Numbered from the stretch's first letter, positions 48,366 through 60,008 are shown. The stretch is DNA of 64,000 bases from Orbaceae bacterium lpD01 (GCA_036251705.1 CP133959.1:372001-436000); one strand, 5' to 3'. A program made the numbers and translations. Notes: generated from the letters alone by a model not told the origin.

Positions 48366-49277
48366 ATGAGTTGGATTGAAAAGATTTTAAATAAGAACAC
48401 GATTTCTTCAGATCATAAAGCGAATATTCCCGGTGGAGTATGGACTAAATGTGATAGCTGTGCACAAGTTATTTATCAAGCTGAACTAGAGCGAAATCTA
48501 GATGTTTGTCCTAAATGCGATCACCATATGCGAATTTCCGCGCGTGTTCGTTTACGTCGTTTTCTTGATGAAGGTTCAGAAACTGAATTAGGCACAGATT
48601 TAGTGCCAAAAGATATTTTAAAATTTAAAGATTCTAAAAAATATAAAGATCGCTTGAGTGCTGCGCAAAAAGAGACGCATGAACGTGAAGCGATGGTGGT
48701 TATGCAAGGTACTTTGTATAGCATGCCGGTTGTCGCGGCCTCTTTTGAATTTTCTTTCATGGCCGGATCAATGGGTTCTGTGGTCGGTGCACTATTTGCC
48801 CGTGCGGCAGAGCAAGCGCTTGAAAATCGTTGTCCTTTAATCTGTTTTTCTGCTAGTGGTGGTGCGCGTATGCAAGAAGCATTATTCTCTTTAATGCAGA
48901 TGGCCAAAACCAGTGCCGTGCTTGCCAAGCTTCAAGAAGCTGGCCTACCCTATATTTCCGTGATGACGGACCCAACAATGGGGGGGGTATCAGCGAGTTT
49001 TGCGATGTTAGGTGATTTGAATATTGCTGAGCCAAAAGCTTTAATTGGTTTTGCTGGCCCGCGTGTTATCGAACAGACTGTCCGTGAAAAATTACCGGAA
49101 GGCTTCCAACGCAGTGAGTTTTTACTTGAGAAAGGGGCACTGGATATGATTGTGCATCGTAAAGATCTCCGCCTTAAAATTGCTGGTGTACTGGCTAAGT
49201 TGATGAAAAAACCTAATCCCGTGGCACCAATGGTACACGAAGTCGATGTCATCATTAAACAAAATGGTCGTTATTAA
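48366..49277 (+). CDS. accD: Acetyl-CoA carboxylase carboxyltransferase beta subunit
   Basis: AccD, with AccA, transfers the carboxyl group from biotin to acetyl-CoA, making malonyl-CoA for fatty acids. The zinc finger has Cys29, Cys32, Cys48 and Cys51, and the crotonase-type core contains [19 protein letters not shown] and [14 protein letters not shown]. The 303 residues match E. coli AccD (304). folC begins 5 nt after the stop. Confidence 0.97.
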   Translation: MSWIEKILNKNTISSDHKANIPGGVWTKCDSCAQVIYQAELERNLDVCPKCDHHMRISARVRLRRFLDEGSETELGTDLVPKDILKFKDSKKYKDRLSAAQKETHEREAMVVMQGTLYSMPVVAASFEFSFMAGSMGSVVGALFARAAEQALENRCPLICFSASGGARMQEALFSLMQMAKTSAVLAKLQEAGLPYISVMTDPTMGGVSASFAMLGDLNIAEPKALIGFAGPRVIEQTVREKLPEGFQRSEFLLEKGALDMIVHRKDLRLKIAGVLAKLMKKPNPVAPMVHEVDVIIKQNGRY

Positions 49278-49282
49278 ATCGA

Positions 49283-50566
49283 ATGGATAATAAATTAGAA
49301 GGTCAACCCAATGCCATGTCGACATTATCAACATGGCTTTGTTATTTGGAGCAACTGCATCATCGTCCGATAGAATTAGGATTAGCCCGTATTGAACAGG
49401 TCGCCTATACCTTAGAGGTATTAAAGCCAGCGCCTTATGTGATTACGGTTGCTGGCACAAATGGCAAAGGGACTACTTGTCGAATGCTAGAAATGATCCT
49501 CATTAATGCCGGATATCAGGTTGGTGTGTATAGTTCACCTCATTTAATCCACTATCGTGAACGTGTGCGTATCAATAATGCCTATCTTAGTGATGAGATG
49601 CACGTAAAGGCTTTCGAACTCATTGAGCAGGCGCGCAATGATATTTCGTTAACCTACTTTGAATATAGCACTTTGGCCGCCTTATTGTTATTTAAGCAAG
49701 CTCAATTAGATGTCATCATTTTAGAGGTTGGCCTTGGCGGTAGATTAGATGCAACCAATATCGTTGAATCTGATCTGTCGGTGATAACCTCGATTGCTTT
49801 AGATCACACCGATTGGCTTGGGGATAACCGTGAAAGTATCGGCCGTGAAAAAGCCGGGATTTTTCGTTTTAATCATCCTGCGATTGTCGGTGAGCCCGAT
49901 ATGCCAAAATCGATTGTTGACTACGCAAAGCTGCTCGATTCAACTCTATATACCTGTGAACCGAATCCAGGCGCTTCATGGTCTTATACGATCGCTGATG
50001 ATAGCTGGTCTTTTGATGCTGATCGTCGTCATTATCGCAATTTACCTCTGCCGCATATTCCGATTGCGAATGCCGCTACGGCCATTGCCACTTTACTCTA
50101 TTCCGCGCTCTCTTTTGATGAACGTTCACTTAGAGCGGCTTTAGAGTCAACGACTTTGCAAGGGCGAATGCAGATTATTGCCCATGATCCATTAGTGATT
50201 TTAGATGTGGCGCATAATCCACATGCCTCGAATTATCTTAATGAGCAGCTACAACGTTTGCGTAAAAAACAGCATTCCGATGGTGTGTTGCGTATGGTGG
50301 TGGGTATGCTGAAAGATAAAGATATTGAATCAACATTAAGTAAACTCAATGCGGATTACTGGTATTGTGGTTCACTACAGGGTCAAAGAGGCGCCCCTGC
50401 TGAAAAATTGGCGCAGTATTTACCAACAGAGAAAACCAAACAATTTAGTTGTGTTGTTGATGCTTGGCAATGTGCGCAATCCGAGGCTAGTAAGAACGAC
50501 ATTATTGTTATCTGTGGTTCTTTTCATACCGTTGCGCAAGTCATGGAATATTTAGGTTATGAATAA
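49283..50566 (+). CDS. folC: Dihydrofolate/folylpolyglutamate synthase
   Basis: FolC makes dihydrofolate and adds glutamate to folates. It has the ATP-binding P-loop TVAGTNGKGTTCRMLE (about residues 54-69), YSSPHL, LEVGLGGRLDATN and DVAHNPHA, in 427 residues. The ATG at 49283 gives an N-terminus parallel to E. coli, though its ribosome binding site is weak. It overlaps dedD by 8 nt. Confidence 0.96.
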   Translation: MDNKLEGQPNAMSTLSTWLCYLEQLHHRPIELGLARIEQVAYTLEVLKPAPYVITVAGTNGKGTTCRMLEMILINAGYQVGVYSSPHLIHYRERVRINNAYLSDEMHVKAFELIEQARNDISLTYFEYSTLAALLLFKQAQLDVIILEVGLGGRLDATNIVESDLSVITSIALDHTDWLGDNRESIGREKAGIFRFNHPAIVGEPDMPKSIVDYAKLLDSTLYTCEPNPGASWSYTIADDSWSFDADRRHYRNLPLPHIPIANAATAIATLLYSALSFDERSLRAALESTTLQGRMQIIAHDPLVILDVAHNPHASNYLNEQLQRLRKKQHSDGVLRMVVGMLKDKDIESTLSKLNADYWYCGSLQGQRGAPAEKLAQYLPTEKTKQFSCVVDAWQCAQSEASKNDIIVICGSFHTVAQVMEYLGYE

Positions 50567-51128
50567 TAGTACACGAAACCGTCTGATCGGTATCATTACG
50601 ATTCTATTGATTATTACCATTTTTTTTCCTTATGTGTTGCGGCGTAAATCGTTCGACGATAGCGCCGCCATATCGTTGACTGTGCCGACAGCAAATCAAC
50701 AACAAAATATTGTCAATAATACTGATCTGGATAATGACAGCGATACCGTTTCCGATCTGGATATGACGGATATCCCCACGGTAATTGCCACGCCGTCAAC
50801 CCCTTCAGCATCAAGTCCTGCTGTGATTGACGCTGAGAATGACGCACATGCTGTTGCCCCCATAACACTGCCGACAACCTCTGCTGTTGTGGCCGATAAA
50901 AATTACAGCATTCAGCTGGTCGCCTTAAAGAATAAACAAAAAATAGAAGAGTTAGTGGCATTATTACGTCTGCACAACTATGACGTTTATACTGACCCGA
51001 AAGATCCAGCAGAAAACCAGATTATCCGATTATTTATTGGTCCTTATTCGTCAAAAGAACAGACTGAATTGGTGATTCTGGATTTAAAAAATTTAACTAA
51101 ACTACAAGGTATTATTGTAGCGCGATAG
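50559..51128 (+). CDS. dedD: SPOR-domain cell-division protein DedD
   Basis: DedD is a bitopic septal protein; its SPOR domain binds denuded glycan strands at the division site. The 189-residue protein has a membrane segment (LIGIITILLIITIFFPYVL, about 9-27), a Ser/Thr/Pro/Asp-rich linker (about 35-110) and a C-terminal SPOR domain (YSIQLVALKNKQKIEELV to the end). It lies between folC and cvpA as in E. coli. Confidence 0.92.
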   Translation: MNNSTRNRLIGIITILLIITIFFPYVLRRKSFDDSAAISLTVPTANQQQNIVNNTDLDNDSDTVSDLDMTDIPTVIATPSTPSASSPAVIDAENDAHAVAPITLPTTSAVVADKNYSIQLVALKNKQKIEELVALLRLHNYDVYTDPKDPAENQIIRLFIGPYSSKEQTELVILDLKNLTKLQGIIVAR

Positions 51129-51149
51129 AAAGGACAGGTTAGTCGCTTT

Positions 51150-51635
51150 ATGCTTAATTGGATTGATTATACCATTATTGGAATTATTGTTTTCTCTGCA
51201 ATTGTCAGTGTTATCAGAGGATTTGTGCGAGAAGCATTGTCGTTGGTTGGATGGATCTGTGCATTTTTTGTTGCCAGCCAGTTTTACTTTTATATCGCTG
51301 ATTATTTCACCTACTTTCATGACACATTTATTCGTAATGCAGTGGCGATAGCCATTTTATTCATTGCCACACTGCTGGTCTGTTCTGTGATTAGTTATAT
51401 CATTTGTACCATTGTGGATAAAACTGGATTGACTGGAACCGACCGTGTTTTAGGGATCTTTTTTGGGGTTGTAAGAGGGATCTTAATTGTATCAGCGATT
51501 CTGTTTTTTATTGATACCTTTACCGCGTTTTCTCAAAATCAGGATTGGCAGGATTCTCAGTTAATTCCGCATTTTAGCTATATTATTCACTGGTTTTTTG
51601 AGTATTTACAGAATAAATCAACTTTTTTAACGTGA
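51150..51635 (+). CDS. cvpA: Colicin V production protein family CvpA
   Basis: CvpA is a small inner-membrane protein of unclear function, needed for colicin V release and tolerance of some envelope stresses in E. coli. The 161-residue protein has four hydrophobic segments and starts with LNWIDYTIIGIIVFSAIVS, then RGFVREALSLVGW, both typical. It is encoded just before purF, with a 47-nt gap. Confidence 0.93.
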   Translation: MLNWIDYTIIGIIVFSAIVSVIRGFVREALSLVGWICAFFVASQFYFYIADYFTYFHDTFIRNAVAIAILFIATLLVCSVISYIICTIVDKTGLTGTDRVLGIFFGVVRGILIVSAILFFIDTFTAFSQNQDWQDSQLIPHFSYIIHWFFEYLQNKSTFLT

Positions 51636-51682
51636 TGTGATTGATGACTTAATTATGGTAGTTTAAACCTTGAGGTGATTTC

Positions 51683-53203
51683 ATGTGTGGCATCGTTGGT
51701 ATTATTGGTTTTAGTCCGGTTAATCAGTCTATTTATGATGCTTTATCTGTCTTGCAGCACCGTGGGCAAGATGCGGCAGGAATTGTCACTATTGATGCCA
51801 ATAACTGCTTTAAGTTACGCAAAGCAAACGGTTTAGTCAATGATGTGTTTCAGGCTCATCATATGCAGCGTTTGCAAGGTAATGTGGGTATTGGCCATGT
51901 CAGATATCCGACTGCCGGCAGTGCCAGTGTCTCCGAGGCTCAACCTTTTTATGTCAACTCTCCCTATGGTATTTCACTAGCCCATAATGGCAATTTAACT
52001 AATGCCACAGCGTTGCGTCAGCAAATCTTTGAGCAAGGTAAGCGGCATGTAAATACGAGCTCCGACTCTGAAGTGCTGCTGAATATTTTGGCGATTGAGT
52101 TAGATAAATTTCCAACTTATCCACTTAGCGCAGACAATATCTTCAACGCGATTAAACAAGTTCATCAGACTATTCGGGGTGCTTATGCCTGTGTTGCGAT
52201 GGTCATTGGTCATGGCCTGATTGCCTTTCGTGATCCCAATGGTATTCGGCCGTTAGTGCTAGGTAAACGCGTTTTATTCGATAATAAAATCGAATATATG
52301 GTTGCATCTGAAAGCATGGCGATTGACGTACTTGATTTTGAATATATTCGCGATGTTGAGCCGGGAGAGGCGATTTATATTACCGAACAAGGTGAGCTGC
52401 TTTCACAGCAATGTGCCCAGAATCCTCGACATTGCCCTTGTATTTTTGAGTATGTTTATTTTGCCCGACCAGACTCGCTGATGAATGGTATCTCTGTCTA
52501 TCAATCGCGTATCCATATGGGGCAAATGTTGGGCCAAAAAATCGCGCGTGAATGGGCTGATTTAGAGATTGATGTCGTCATTCCAATACCAGAAACCTCC
52601 TGTGATGCAGCATTAGAAATTGCCCGAATTCTAAATAAACCTTATCGTCAGGGATTTGTTAAAAACCGTTATGTTGGACGAACCTTTATTATGCCCGGTC
52701 AGACAATTCGTCGCCGCTCGGTCAGGCGGAAACTGAATGCTAATCGCACTGAGTTCGAAGGAAAAAATGTCTTATTGGTGGATGATTCGATTGTCCGTGG
52801 GACCACCTCTCAACAAATTTTAGAGATGGTTCGTTCAGTCGGTGCGAACAAAGTTTATCTGGCGTCTGCGGCGCCGGAAATTCGTTATCCCAATGTCTAT
52901 GGTATCGATATGCCAACAGTACATGAACTGATTGCACATGAACGAACTGTGGATGAAATAGCGCGGCTTATTGGCGCTGATGCACTGATATTTCAGGATT
53001 TATCCGATCTAATTGAGGCGGTAAAAAGGGGTAATCCAGCTATTGAGCAGTTCGAGTGTTCGGTCTTTGATGGCCAGTATGTAACGAATGATGTTGATGA
53101 GCTTTATCTGAGTTCGCTTGATCGTCAGCGTAATGATATGTATAAAGAGACACTGTTACAGAAAGAAGCTGAAAATTTAGAAATATATAATGAAGGTCAG
53201 TAA
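51683..53203 (+). CDS. purF: Amidophosphoribosyltransferase
   Basis: PurF uses glutamine to turn PRPP into phosphoribosylamine, the first committed step of purine synthesis. The N-terminal glutaminase domain begins at catalytic Cys2 (MCGIVGIIG) with [11 protein letters not shown]; the C-terminal domain has the PRPP motif [14 protein letters not shown]. The 506 residues match E. coli (505). PurR control could not be judged: I saw no clear site. Confidence 0.97.
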   Translation: MCGIVGIIGFSPVNQSIYDALSVLQHRGQDAAGIVTIDANNCFKLRKANGLVNDVFQAHHMQRLQGNVGIGHVRYPTAGSASVSEAQPFYVNSPYGISLAHNGNLTNATALRQQIFEQGKRHVNTSSDSEVLLNILAIELDKFPTYPLSADNIFNAIKQVHQTIRGAYACVAMVIGHGLIAFRDPNGIRPLVLGKRVLFDNKIEYMVASESMAIDVLDFEYIRDVEPGEAIYITEQGELLSQQCAQNPRHCPCIFEYVYFARPDSLMNGISVYQSRIHMGQMLGQKIAREWADLEIDVVIPIPETSCDAALEIARILNKPYRQGFVKNRYVGRTFIMPGQTIRRRSVRRKLNANRTEFEGKNVLLVDDSIVRGTTSQQILEMVRSVGANKVYLASAAPEIRYPNVYGIDMPTVHELIAHERTVDEIARLIGADALIFQDLSDLIEAVKRGNPAIEQFECSVFDGQYVTNDVDELYLSSLDRQRNDMYKETLLQKEAENLEIYNEGQ

Positions 53204-53242
53204 ACCGAGATTATATTTGATCGGTCAAACAAGGAGTTGATT

Positions 53243-53815
53243 TTGCGAAAACGTGTTGTTGTAGGCGTATCTGGGGCTAGCGGTGGAATTTATGCGATTC
53301 GATTGCTCAAGCTGTTAAAACAGATCGCCAGTATTGAAACGCACTTAATTATGACTGATTCTGCACAACGTTCGATGTCACTTGAAATGTCCGATGTAAA
53401 GTACGCATTAGCTGACATGGCGGACATTATTTATGACATTAATGATATCGCCGCAGCCATCGCATCTGGTTCTTATGAAACCGCCGGTATGATTGTTGTG
53501 CCTTGTTCGATTAAAACCTTATCCGGCATTGCGCATAGCTATAGTGACAATCTGCTGATTCGTGCTGCCGATGTCACCTTAAAAGAGAGACGGCCATTAG
53601 TCTTGAGTGTCCGGGAAACGCCGCTTCATTTAGGTCATTTGCGTTTAATGACCACGGCTTGCGAGCAAGGTGCCATTATTATGCCACCTTTGAATGCTTT
53701 TTATCATCAACCTAAAACGATTGACGATCTGATTGATAATTCAGTTAGAAGAATGCTGCAGCAACTCAAATTAGATATTGAGATTCCTAATTATCAGTCT
53801 TGGTCCGGTGGTTAG
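53243..53815 (+). CDS. ubiX: Flavin prenyltransferase UbiX (TTG start)
   Basis: UbiX joins dimethylallyl phosphate to FMN, producing the prenyl-FMN cofactor of the decarboxylase UbiD in ubiquinone synthesis. The 190-residue protein has GVSGASGGIYAIRLLK, VPCSIKTLSGIAHSY, KERRPLVLSVRETPLH and the C-terminal IMPPLNAFYH. I chose the TTG at 53243 because AAGGAG lies 6 nt upstream; a TTG two codons earlier abuts that sequence. It ends the usg-ubiX block. Confidence 0.94.
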   Translation: MRKRVVVGVSGASGGIYAIRLLKLLKQIASIETHLIMTDSAQRSMSLEMSDVKYALADMADIIYDINDIAAAIASGSYETAGMIVVPCSIKTLSGIAHSYSDNLLIRAADVTLKERRPLVLSVRETPLHLGHLRLMTTACEQGAIIMPPLNAFYHQPKTIDDLIDNSVRRMLQQLKLDIEIPNYQSWSGG

Positions 53816-54129
53816 GCGCATCAGTCTTAATTTATTTATGAAAGACCAGTCGTATGGGCATTCACTCTTCCTAGATTGAATGTTAGGTCTGGTTGTCATT
53901 TCACTCTCTCATGCTATATTCCTTAGCATGGGAGCTCCCTTTAGTCCTTTCTCCTACATTTTGATTACCAGATAACAATCATTGTTATATTGACGATTTA
54001 TCGGTTCTGATAAGTGGTTTTTATGCTTGATTGATGGCGTTTTTTTTCGTAGATTTTTCGTCATGAACAACCTATATCGAATTAACTTGTGGTATTCTTG
54101 AAGCAATTTTTATTAAAAGGAAAATAATT
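53816..54129. other. Structured gap between ubiX and rnr
   Basis: This 314-nt stretch has no gene I can see (nsrR, which precedes rnr in E. coli, is absent). It has two successive foldable elements: a rod with ACCAG/CTGGT (53845-53849, 53889-53893) enclosing GCATTCA/TGAATGT (53858-53864, 53877-53883), and an 11-bp stem CTCTCATGCTA/TAGCATGGGAG (53906-53934, one G-U) that may terminate ubiX. The rnr promoter should lie in the AT-rich part after 53990. Confidence 0.5.
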
Positions 54130-56478
54130 GTGATGAAAGATCCCTTTTTTGAACGTGAGTCAGAGAAATATGACTCACCGATAGCAAGCCGGGAACTCAT
54201 TCTCTCTTATTTAAAAGAGATCGGTGCGCCCGCTAGCTTAGATAACATCGCCAAGGCGATGAGTCTAGATGGCGAAGAGCAAAAGGTTGCACTTCATCGT
54301 CGATTAAGAGCGATGGAACGTGATGGTCAGTTAGTTTTTACGCGTCGCAAATGTTATGCCCTACCTGAAAAATTTGCCATGATAAAAGGCTCGGTGATCG
54401 GTCATCGAGATGGTTTTGGTTTCTTAAGAGTCGAGGGTGTAAAGGAAGACTACTATTTACCACCAGATCAGATGAGATTAGTGCTGCATGGTGATGTTGT
54501 TTTGGCTCAGCCATTAATCAATAAATATAAAGGTAAGCAAGAGGCGCGTATTGTGCGTATTCTTGAGCCGAGAAATAATTTGATTGTTGGGCGCTATTTT
54601 ATAGAACAAGAGATTGGTTTTGTTGTACCTGATGATGGCCGTCTAAACTTTGATATTTTGGTTGCAGAAAAACCAGATAAAACTGTCCGTATGGGAGCGG
54701 TTGTTGTGGTTGAACTCATCAAACGTCCTGAGCGTCGTCAAAAAGCCATGGGTAAAATTAAAGAAATTTTAGGTGAGAATATGGAGACCGATTTGGCGAT
54801 TGAAATCGCTGTGCGTAACCATGATATTCCTCATCAGTTGCCTGATGCCGTGCTTGAACAAGTCGCTCATTTCAGCGAAGAAGTTCCGCAAACTGCCAAA
54901 AATGGTCGTGTCGATCTACGTGATTTACCTTTAGTTACGATAGATGGCGAAGATGCGCGTGATTTTGACGATGCGGTTTATTGTCAGAAAAAACGGGGTG
55001 GTGGTTGGCGACTATGGGTTGCGATAGCCGATGTCAGTTATTATGTTCGGCCACAAACACCGCTAGATAAAGATGCTTGCTCAAGGGGAACCTCGGTTTA
55101 TTTCCCTTCTCGGGTTATTCCGATGTTACCGGAAGTGTTATCAAATGGGCTATGTTCTTTGAATCCCCAGGTTGATCGTTTATGTATGGTCTGTGAGATG
55201 AGCATTTCAGCTAAAGGTAAATTAACCGCCGCTAAGTTTTATGAAGCAGTAATGAATTCTCATGCGCGTTTAACCTATACCAAAGTTGCTAAGATGCTGA
55301 AGGGGGATGCTGAGCTCAGAGAGCAGTATGCTGCTTTAGTCCCTGATTTAGAAAATCTTTATGCGTTATTTAAAGTCCTCGATCAGACTCGTCAGGAGCG
55401 CGGTGCGATTGGTTTTGAATCACCAGAACCGAAATTTATTTTTAATGCCGATAAACGTATTGAACGGGTTGAAGTGGCAGAGCGTAATGATGCACATAAA
55501 ATTATTGAAGAGTGTATGATTCTGGCCAATGTGGCGGCAGCAAAATTTGTTGATAAAGCAAAAGTCCCCGCTTTGTATCGTATTCATGATATTCCTGATA
55601 GTGAACGTGTCGCTAATTTACGCACGGTATTAAGTGAATTAGGTTCAACATTGACCGGCAGCGAAAAACCATCACCAAAAGATATTGCTCAGTTACTAGA
55701 TAAGACTGCTGATCGGCCTGATCACGAGATGATCCAGACACTGGTTTTGCGCTCGATGAAGCAGGCTGTTTATGATCCGGAAAATCGTGGCCATTTCGGG
55801 TTAGCACTTGATTCTTATGCCCATTTTACTTCTCCTATTCGTCGTTATCCTGATCTGTTATTGCATCGTGCCATTAAATGGTTGCTTGCGCATCAAGCTG
55901 AGCAAGAGAGTCAAACCGGTGGGTATCTGTATAGTATGGAAGAGATGCTCTATTTGGGCCAGCAATGTTCAATGGCTGAACGTCGTGCAGATGAAGCAGT
56001 TCGTGATGTGGTGGATTGGCTGAAATGTGACTTTATGCAAGACCATGTCGGTGAGGTTTATGCGGGTATTATTGCCAGCTTGACTAATTTTGGCTTTTTT
56101 GTTCGTTTAGATGATCTTTATATTGATGGACTTGTTCATGTTTCATCATTAGAAAATGATTACTACTCTTATGATGCATCGCGACATCGATTGATCGGTG
56201 AAGCTTCTGGTTATGTTTACCGATTAGGCGATAGGGTGAAAGTAAAAGTTGAATCAGTCAATCTTGACGATCACAAAATTGATTTAGTGTTAATTGATAG
56301 TGAGAAGAAGCCAAAACGTTTAGGTAAGACGGCTAAACAACGTGAAAAAGCGAGTGATAAGCCGGTTGTTCGTCGCGCTAAAAGTAATAAAATAGAGCGA
56401 AGTTCTAAAATAGACAAAAAGCGTAAAGATTCTCGTTCAACGTCTAAAAGCGCAACTAAAAAGCGTGTTAAAAAGTAG
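54130..56478 (+). CDS. rnr: Ribonuclease R
   Basis: RNase R is the processive 3'-5' exoribonuclease that degrades structured RNA, active in cold and stationary phase and with tmRNA. The 782-residue protein has an N-terminal helix-turn-helix, cold-shock domains (about 85-230), the RNB core with Asp residues in [14 protein letters not shown], an S1 domain (about 640-725) and a Lys/Arg/Ser-rich tail. The GTG at 54130 has the better-spaced AGGA; the adjacent ATG at 54133 is possible. rlmB follows 12 nt later. Confidence 0.96.
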   Translation: MMKDPFFERESEKYDSPIASRELILSYLKEIGAPASLDNIAKAMSLDGEEQKVALHRRLRAMERDGQLVFTRRKCYALPEKFAMIKGSVIGHRDGFGFLRVEGVKEDYYLPPDQMRLVLHGDVVLAQPLINKYKGKQEARIVRILEPRNNLIVGRYFIEQEIGFVVPDDGRLNFDILVAEKPDKTVRMGAVVVVELIKRPERRQKAMGKIKEILGENMETDLAIEIAVRNHDIPHQLPDAVLEQVAHFSEEVPQTAKNGRVDLRDLPLVTIDGEDARDFDDAVYCQKKRGGGWRLWVAIADVSYYVRPQTPLDKDACSRGTSVYFPSRVIPMLPEVLSNGLCSLNPQVDRLCMVCEMSISAKGKLTAAKFYEAVMNSHARLTYTKVAKMLKGDAELREQYAALVPDLENLYALFKVLDQTRQERGAIGFESPEPKFIFNADKRIERVEVAERNDAHKIIEECMILANVAAAKFVDKAKVPALYRIHDIPDSERVANLRTVLSELGSTLTGSEKPSPKDIAQLLDKTADRPDHEMIQTLVLRSMKQAVYDPENRGHFGLALDSYAHFTSPIRRYPDLLLHRAIKWLLAHQAEQESQTGGYLYSMEEMLYLGQQCSMAERRADEAVRDVVDWLKCDFMQDHVGEVYAGIIASLTNFGFFVRLDDLYIDGLVHVSSLENDYYSYDASRHRLIGEASGYVYRLGDRVKVKVESVNLDDHKIDLVLIDSEKKPKRLGKTAKQREKASDKPVVRRAKSNKIERSSKIDKKRKDSRSTSKSATKKRVKK

Positions 56479-56490
56479 AAGATAATATTT

Positions 56491-57225
56491 ATGAGTGAAA
56501 TAATTTATGGTATCCATGCCATTGAAGCATTGCTAAACCGAGCACCTGAGCGTTTTATTGAGGTTTGTTTACTTAAAGGCCGAGAGGATCAACGTCTACA
56601 ATCATTAATCGAACAAATAGAGCAGTTAGGGCTGGTTGTCAAAGTCACTAACAGGCAATATTTAGATGAACAAACTGATGGCGGTGTTCATCAAGGTATT
56701 ATGGCCAAGATTAAACCGGGTAAAACTTATCAGGAAAATGATCTGGCTGATTTACTGGATGCACATTCAGCGCCGTTTGTGTTAATTTTAGATGGTGTCA
56801 CGGATCCACATAATTTAGGTGCTTGTCTGCGAACCGCCGATGCGGCAGGCGTCGATCTCGTGATTATTCCGAAAGATCGCAGCGCACCGCTTAATGCAAC
56901 GGCCAAAAAAGTGGCTTGCGGCGCAGCGGAAAGTTTGCCGGTTATTCGTGTGACTAATCTAGCCAGAACGATGCGTTTACTTCAGGAACGTAATATCTGG
57001 ATTGTTGGTACTGCGGGTGAGGCTGAACGTACGCTTTATGAGAGCTGTTTTCAGGGGGCCTTAGCTCTTGTGATGGGCGCTGAAGGGGAAGGAATGCGTC
57101 GATTAACGCGCGAACATTGTGATGCACTTGTCAAAATTCCAATGAATGGAACCGTATCTTCCCTGAATGTTTCAGTTGCTACCGGCATCTGTCTGTTTGA
57201 AATTGTCCGTCAAAAAAGCCTATAG
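56491..57225 (+). CDS. rlmB: 23S rRNA (guanosine-2'-O)-methyltransferase RlmB
   Basis: RlmB methylates the 2'-OH of G2251 in the peptidyl-transferase P loop of 23S rRNA. The 244-residue SpoU-class protein starts [12 protein letters not shown] and has the knot motifs [31 protein letters not shown] and [17 protein letters not shown]. The rnr-rlmB order is conserved in enterobacteria. A strong terminator follows. Confidence 0.95.
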   Translation: MSEIIYGIHAIEALLNRAPERFIEVCLLKGREDQRLQSLIEQIEQLGLVVKVTNRQYLDEQTDGGVHQGIMAKIKPGKTYQENDLADLLDAHSAPFVLILDGVTDPHNLGACLRTADAAGVDLVIIPKDRSAPLNATAKKVACGAAESLPVIRVTNLARTMRLLQERNIWIVGTAGEAERTLYESCFQGALALVMGAEGEGMRRLTREHCDALVKIPMNGTVSSLNVSVATGICLFEIVRQKSL

Positions 57226-57303
57226 CTGACAGTCGTCTTTTTATGTGTCACTGTTAGTATTCATCAAATAGATTTTACCTGGTTTGATGGCATACACTGA
57301 TAT

Positions 57304-57334
57304 AATCCTCTTAATGATATTAAGAGGATTTTTT
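57304..57334. terminator. Bidirectional terminator between rlmB and metF
   Basis: AATCCTCTTAAT (57304-57315) pairs perfectly with ATTAAGAGGATT (57319-57330) around a GAT loop and is followed by T residues; A residues on the other side allow use in both directions by the convergent rlmB and metF. Confidence 0.88.
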
Positions 57335-57346
57335 GTTAGCGCTAAC
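57335..57346. repeat. Perfect 12-bp palindrome GTTAGCGCTAAC
   Basis: The palindrome directly follows the rlmB terminator and lies 22 nt from the metF stop. Its form resembles LacI/GalR-family operators with a central CG, but it sits between convergent 3' ends where an operator is not expected. Confidence 0.6.
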
Positions 57347-57368
57347 GCCGATAGTATTTAAACTTAAT

Positions 57369-58265
<897 letters not shown>

Positions 58266-58277
58266 CTATTCCCGATA

Positions 58278-59429
58278 TTAAATATGTGCTAAGGCATGAT
58301 TAAGATCAGCGATTTGATCGTGCTTATCTTCTAAACCTACCGAGATTCTCAGTAACAGATCAGAGACGCCCGCAGTTTTACGCGCCTGCGCACTCATCCC
58401 TGAATGTGTCATGGTGGCAGGATGACAAATTAAGCTTTCTACGCCACCTAAAGATTGTGCTAAGGTGAAAATGCGTAACTGATCGATAAAATCAGGGAGT
58501 TTCTGCTCATTATCTTTCAATTCAAAGCTGAGCATGGCACCAAATCCAGTTTGCTGCTTACAAGCAATTTCATGACCCTGATTAGTCGGTAAGGAGGGAT
58601 GATAAACACGCCCGACTTTAGGGTGTTTAAGTAAAAAATCAACGATATATTGAGTATTTTCTTGCTGGAATGTGATGCGTGCCCCCAGTGTTCGTAGTCC
58701 GCGTAAGAGTAGATAGCTATCAAAAGCAGAGTTTAATGTACCAATATTATTGGCCCACCAAAGGATATCGTTAGCCAGTTCTTGTGATTTAAAGACTAAA
58801 ATGCCAGCAAGAAGATCTGAATGACCATTGAGATATTTGGTACAGGAGTGAATCACAATATCAGCACCCAAAGTGATAGGTTGCTGTAAAATCGGACTCA
58901 TAAAGGTATTATCTACAGCGACTAGCGCTCCATGTTGATGAGATTGTTGTGCAATTAACGCAATATCAACCACGCGCAATAGCGGATTACTGGGTGTTTC
59001 GATCAAAACTAATTTGGGTTTATGACTTAACGCTTGTGCTAAAGCGACAGGATCAGATTGATCAACGAAGATAACTTTAAATAATCCTCGTTGACTTAAA
59101 CTATTAAACAATCGGTAACTACCACCATAGCAGTCATGAGGAGCAACAATCGTATCTGTTGGTGTTAATAGCGAAATACAAAGAAGATGAATGGCTGACA
59201 TACCACAGTTAGTTAAAATCGCATCGGTACCTTGTTCAAGTTCAGCAATGGTTTGTTCAACTAAACGACGACTAGGATTACTTCGCCGACCATAATCATA
59301 TTCTCTTGGTTTTGAAAATCCTAACCAGCTATAACTGGTTGATGGCGTAATTGGGGGAACAACACTTCCATATTGGGAATCCGTGTTTAATCCGCCGCGA
59401 ACAGCAATGGTATTTGGTTTTTGTGCCAT
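58278..59429 (-). CDS. metB: Cystathionine gamma-synthase
   Basis: MetB joins O-succinylhomoserine and cysteine into cystathionine, the substrate of MetC (gene at 25897-27090). The 383-residue PLP protein has YDYGRRSNPSRRLVEQT near the N-terminus, the PLP Lys in VIHSCTKYLNGHSDL, and SLGGVESLICHPATMTHSGM near the C-terminus, the gamma-synthase pattern. AGAGGG precedes the start. It heads metB-metF, divergent from metJ. Confidence 0.95.
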   Translation of the reverse strand: MAQKPNTIAVRGGLNTDSQYGSVVPPITPSTSYSWLGFSKPREYDYGRRSNPSRRLVEQTIAELEQGTDAILTNCGMSAIHLLCISLLTPTDTIVAPHDCYGGSYRLFNSLSQRGLFKVIFVDQSDPVALAQALSHKPKLVLIETPSNPLLRVVDIALIAQQSHQHGALVAVDNTFMSPILQQPITLGADIVIHSCTKYLNGHSDLLAGILVFKSQELANDILWWANNIGTLNSAFDSYLLLRGLRTLGARITFQQENTQYIVDFLLKHPKVGRVYHPSLPTNQGHEIACKQQTGFGAMLSFELKDNEQKLPDFIDQLRIFTLAQSLGGVESLICHPATMTHSGMSAQARKTAGVSDLLLRISVGLEDKHDQIADLNHALAHI

Positions 59430-59466
59430 TTTATTTTGCCCTCTTCGATTCGGTCATATTATTATC

Positions 59467-59494
59467 AGCATAGCATAAAAAAATGAGACGTCAA
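59467..59494 (-). promoter_or_regulatory. metB promoter
   Basis: On the minus strand TTGACG (59494-59489) and TATGCT (59472-59467) are separated by 16 nt. The -35 box lies inside the met box array, so bound MetJ would block polymerase. Confidence 0.65.
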
Positions 59495-59525
59495 CACATC
59501 TAGATGTCTAAATATCTTGATGTGT
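59486..59525. promoter_or_regulatory. Tandem met boxes (MetJ operator)
   Basis: Five contiguous 8-nt units lie between metB and metJ: AGACGTCA, ACACATCT, AGATGTCT, AAATATCT and TGATGTGT, with a weak sixth (AGATTGCG, 59526-59533). The consensus MetJ unit is AGACGTCT. MetJ with S-adenosylmethionine binds such arrays cooperatively, and here the array overlaps the -35 region of metB and abuts that of metJ. Confidence 0.88.
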
Positions 59526-59528
59526 AGA

Positions 59529-59557
59529 TTGCGAAATTATCTAAAAATCGTTAGAAT
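59529..59557 (+). promoter_or_regulatory. metJ promoter
   Basis: TTGCGA (59529-59534), 17 nt, TAGAAT (59552-59557), about 50 nt before the metJ ATG. It abuts the met boxes, consistent with autoregulation. Confidence 0.6.
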
Positions 59558-59610
59558 AGAATAAATTACTTAAGCATATGTAGTCGAGTTGACAATAGGT
59601 AGAGCGGATT

Positions 59611-59928
59611 ATGGCAGAATGGAACGGGGAATATATCAGTCCCTATGCTGAACATGGTAAAAAGAGTGAACAGGTTAAGAAAATAACGGTTTCGATTCCA
59701 CTGAAAGTATTAAAAATACTGACAGATGAACGAACACGCCGACAGGTGAATAATTTACGTCATGCGACAAATAGTGAATTACTTTGTGAAGCTTTTTTAC
59801 ATGCTTTTACTGGTCAGCCTTTACCGAGTGATATCGACTTATTAAAAGATCGTAATGATGAAATTCCTGAGCAGGCGAAAGAGATTATGCGCCAGTTAGG
59901 TCTGGATCCTGATACTGCAGAGTACTAA
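59611..59928 (+). CDS. metJ: Methionine repressor MetJ
   Basis: MetJ is the ribbon-helix-helix repressor of methionine genes, with S-adenosylmethionine as corepressor. The 105 residues equal the E. coli length; [19 protein letters not shown] forms the beta-ribbon and helix A, and [30 protein letters not shown] (mentioned in parts: [17 protein letters not shown]) is typical. The divergent operator is present, so the circuit looks intact. Confidence 0.96.
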   Translation: MAEWNGEYISPYAEHGKKSEQVKKITVSIPLKVLKILTDERTRRQVNNLRHATNSELLCEAFLHAFTGQPLPSDIDLLKDRNDEIPEQAKEIMRQLGLDPDTAEY

Positions 59929-59960
59929 TTTAATATGTTTTAATGATGATCATTTAGTGA

Positions 59961-59989
59961 TAAAAAAAGCGCCTTAGGGCGCTTTTTTT
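59961..59989. terminator. Bidirectional terminator between metJ and rpmE
   Basis: AGCGCC (59968-59973) pairs with GGCGCT (59978-59983) around TTAG, flanked by seven A residues before and seven T residues after, so it works for both convergent genes. Confidence 0.9.
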
Positions 59990-60008
59990 ATCTGTAACTA
60001 GGGGTAAA

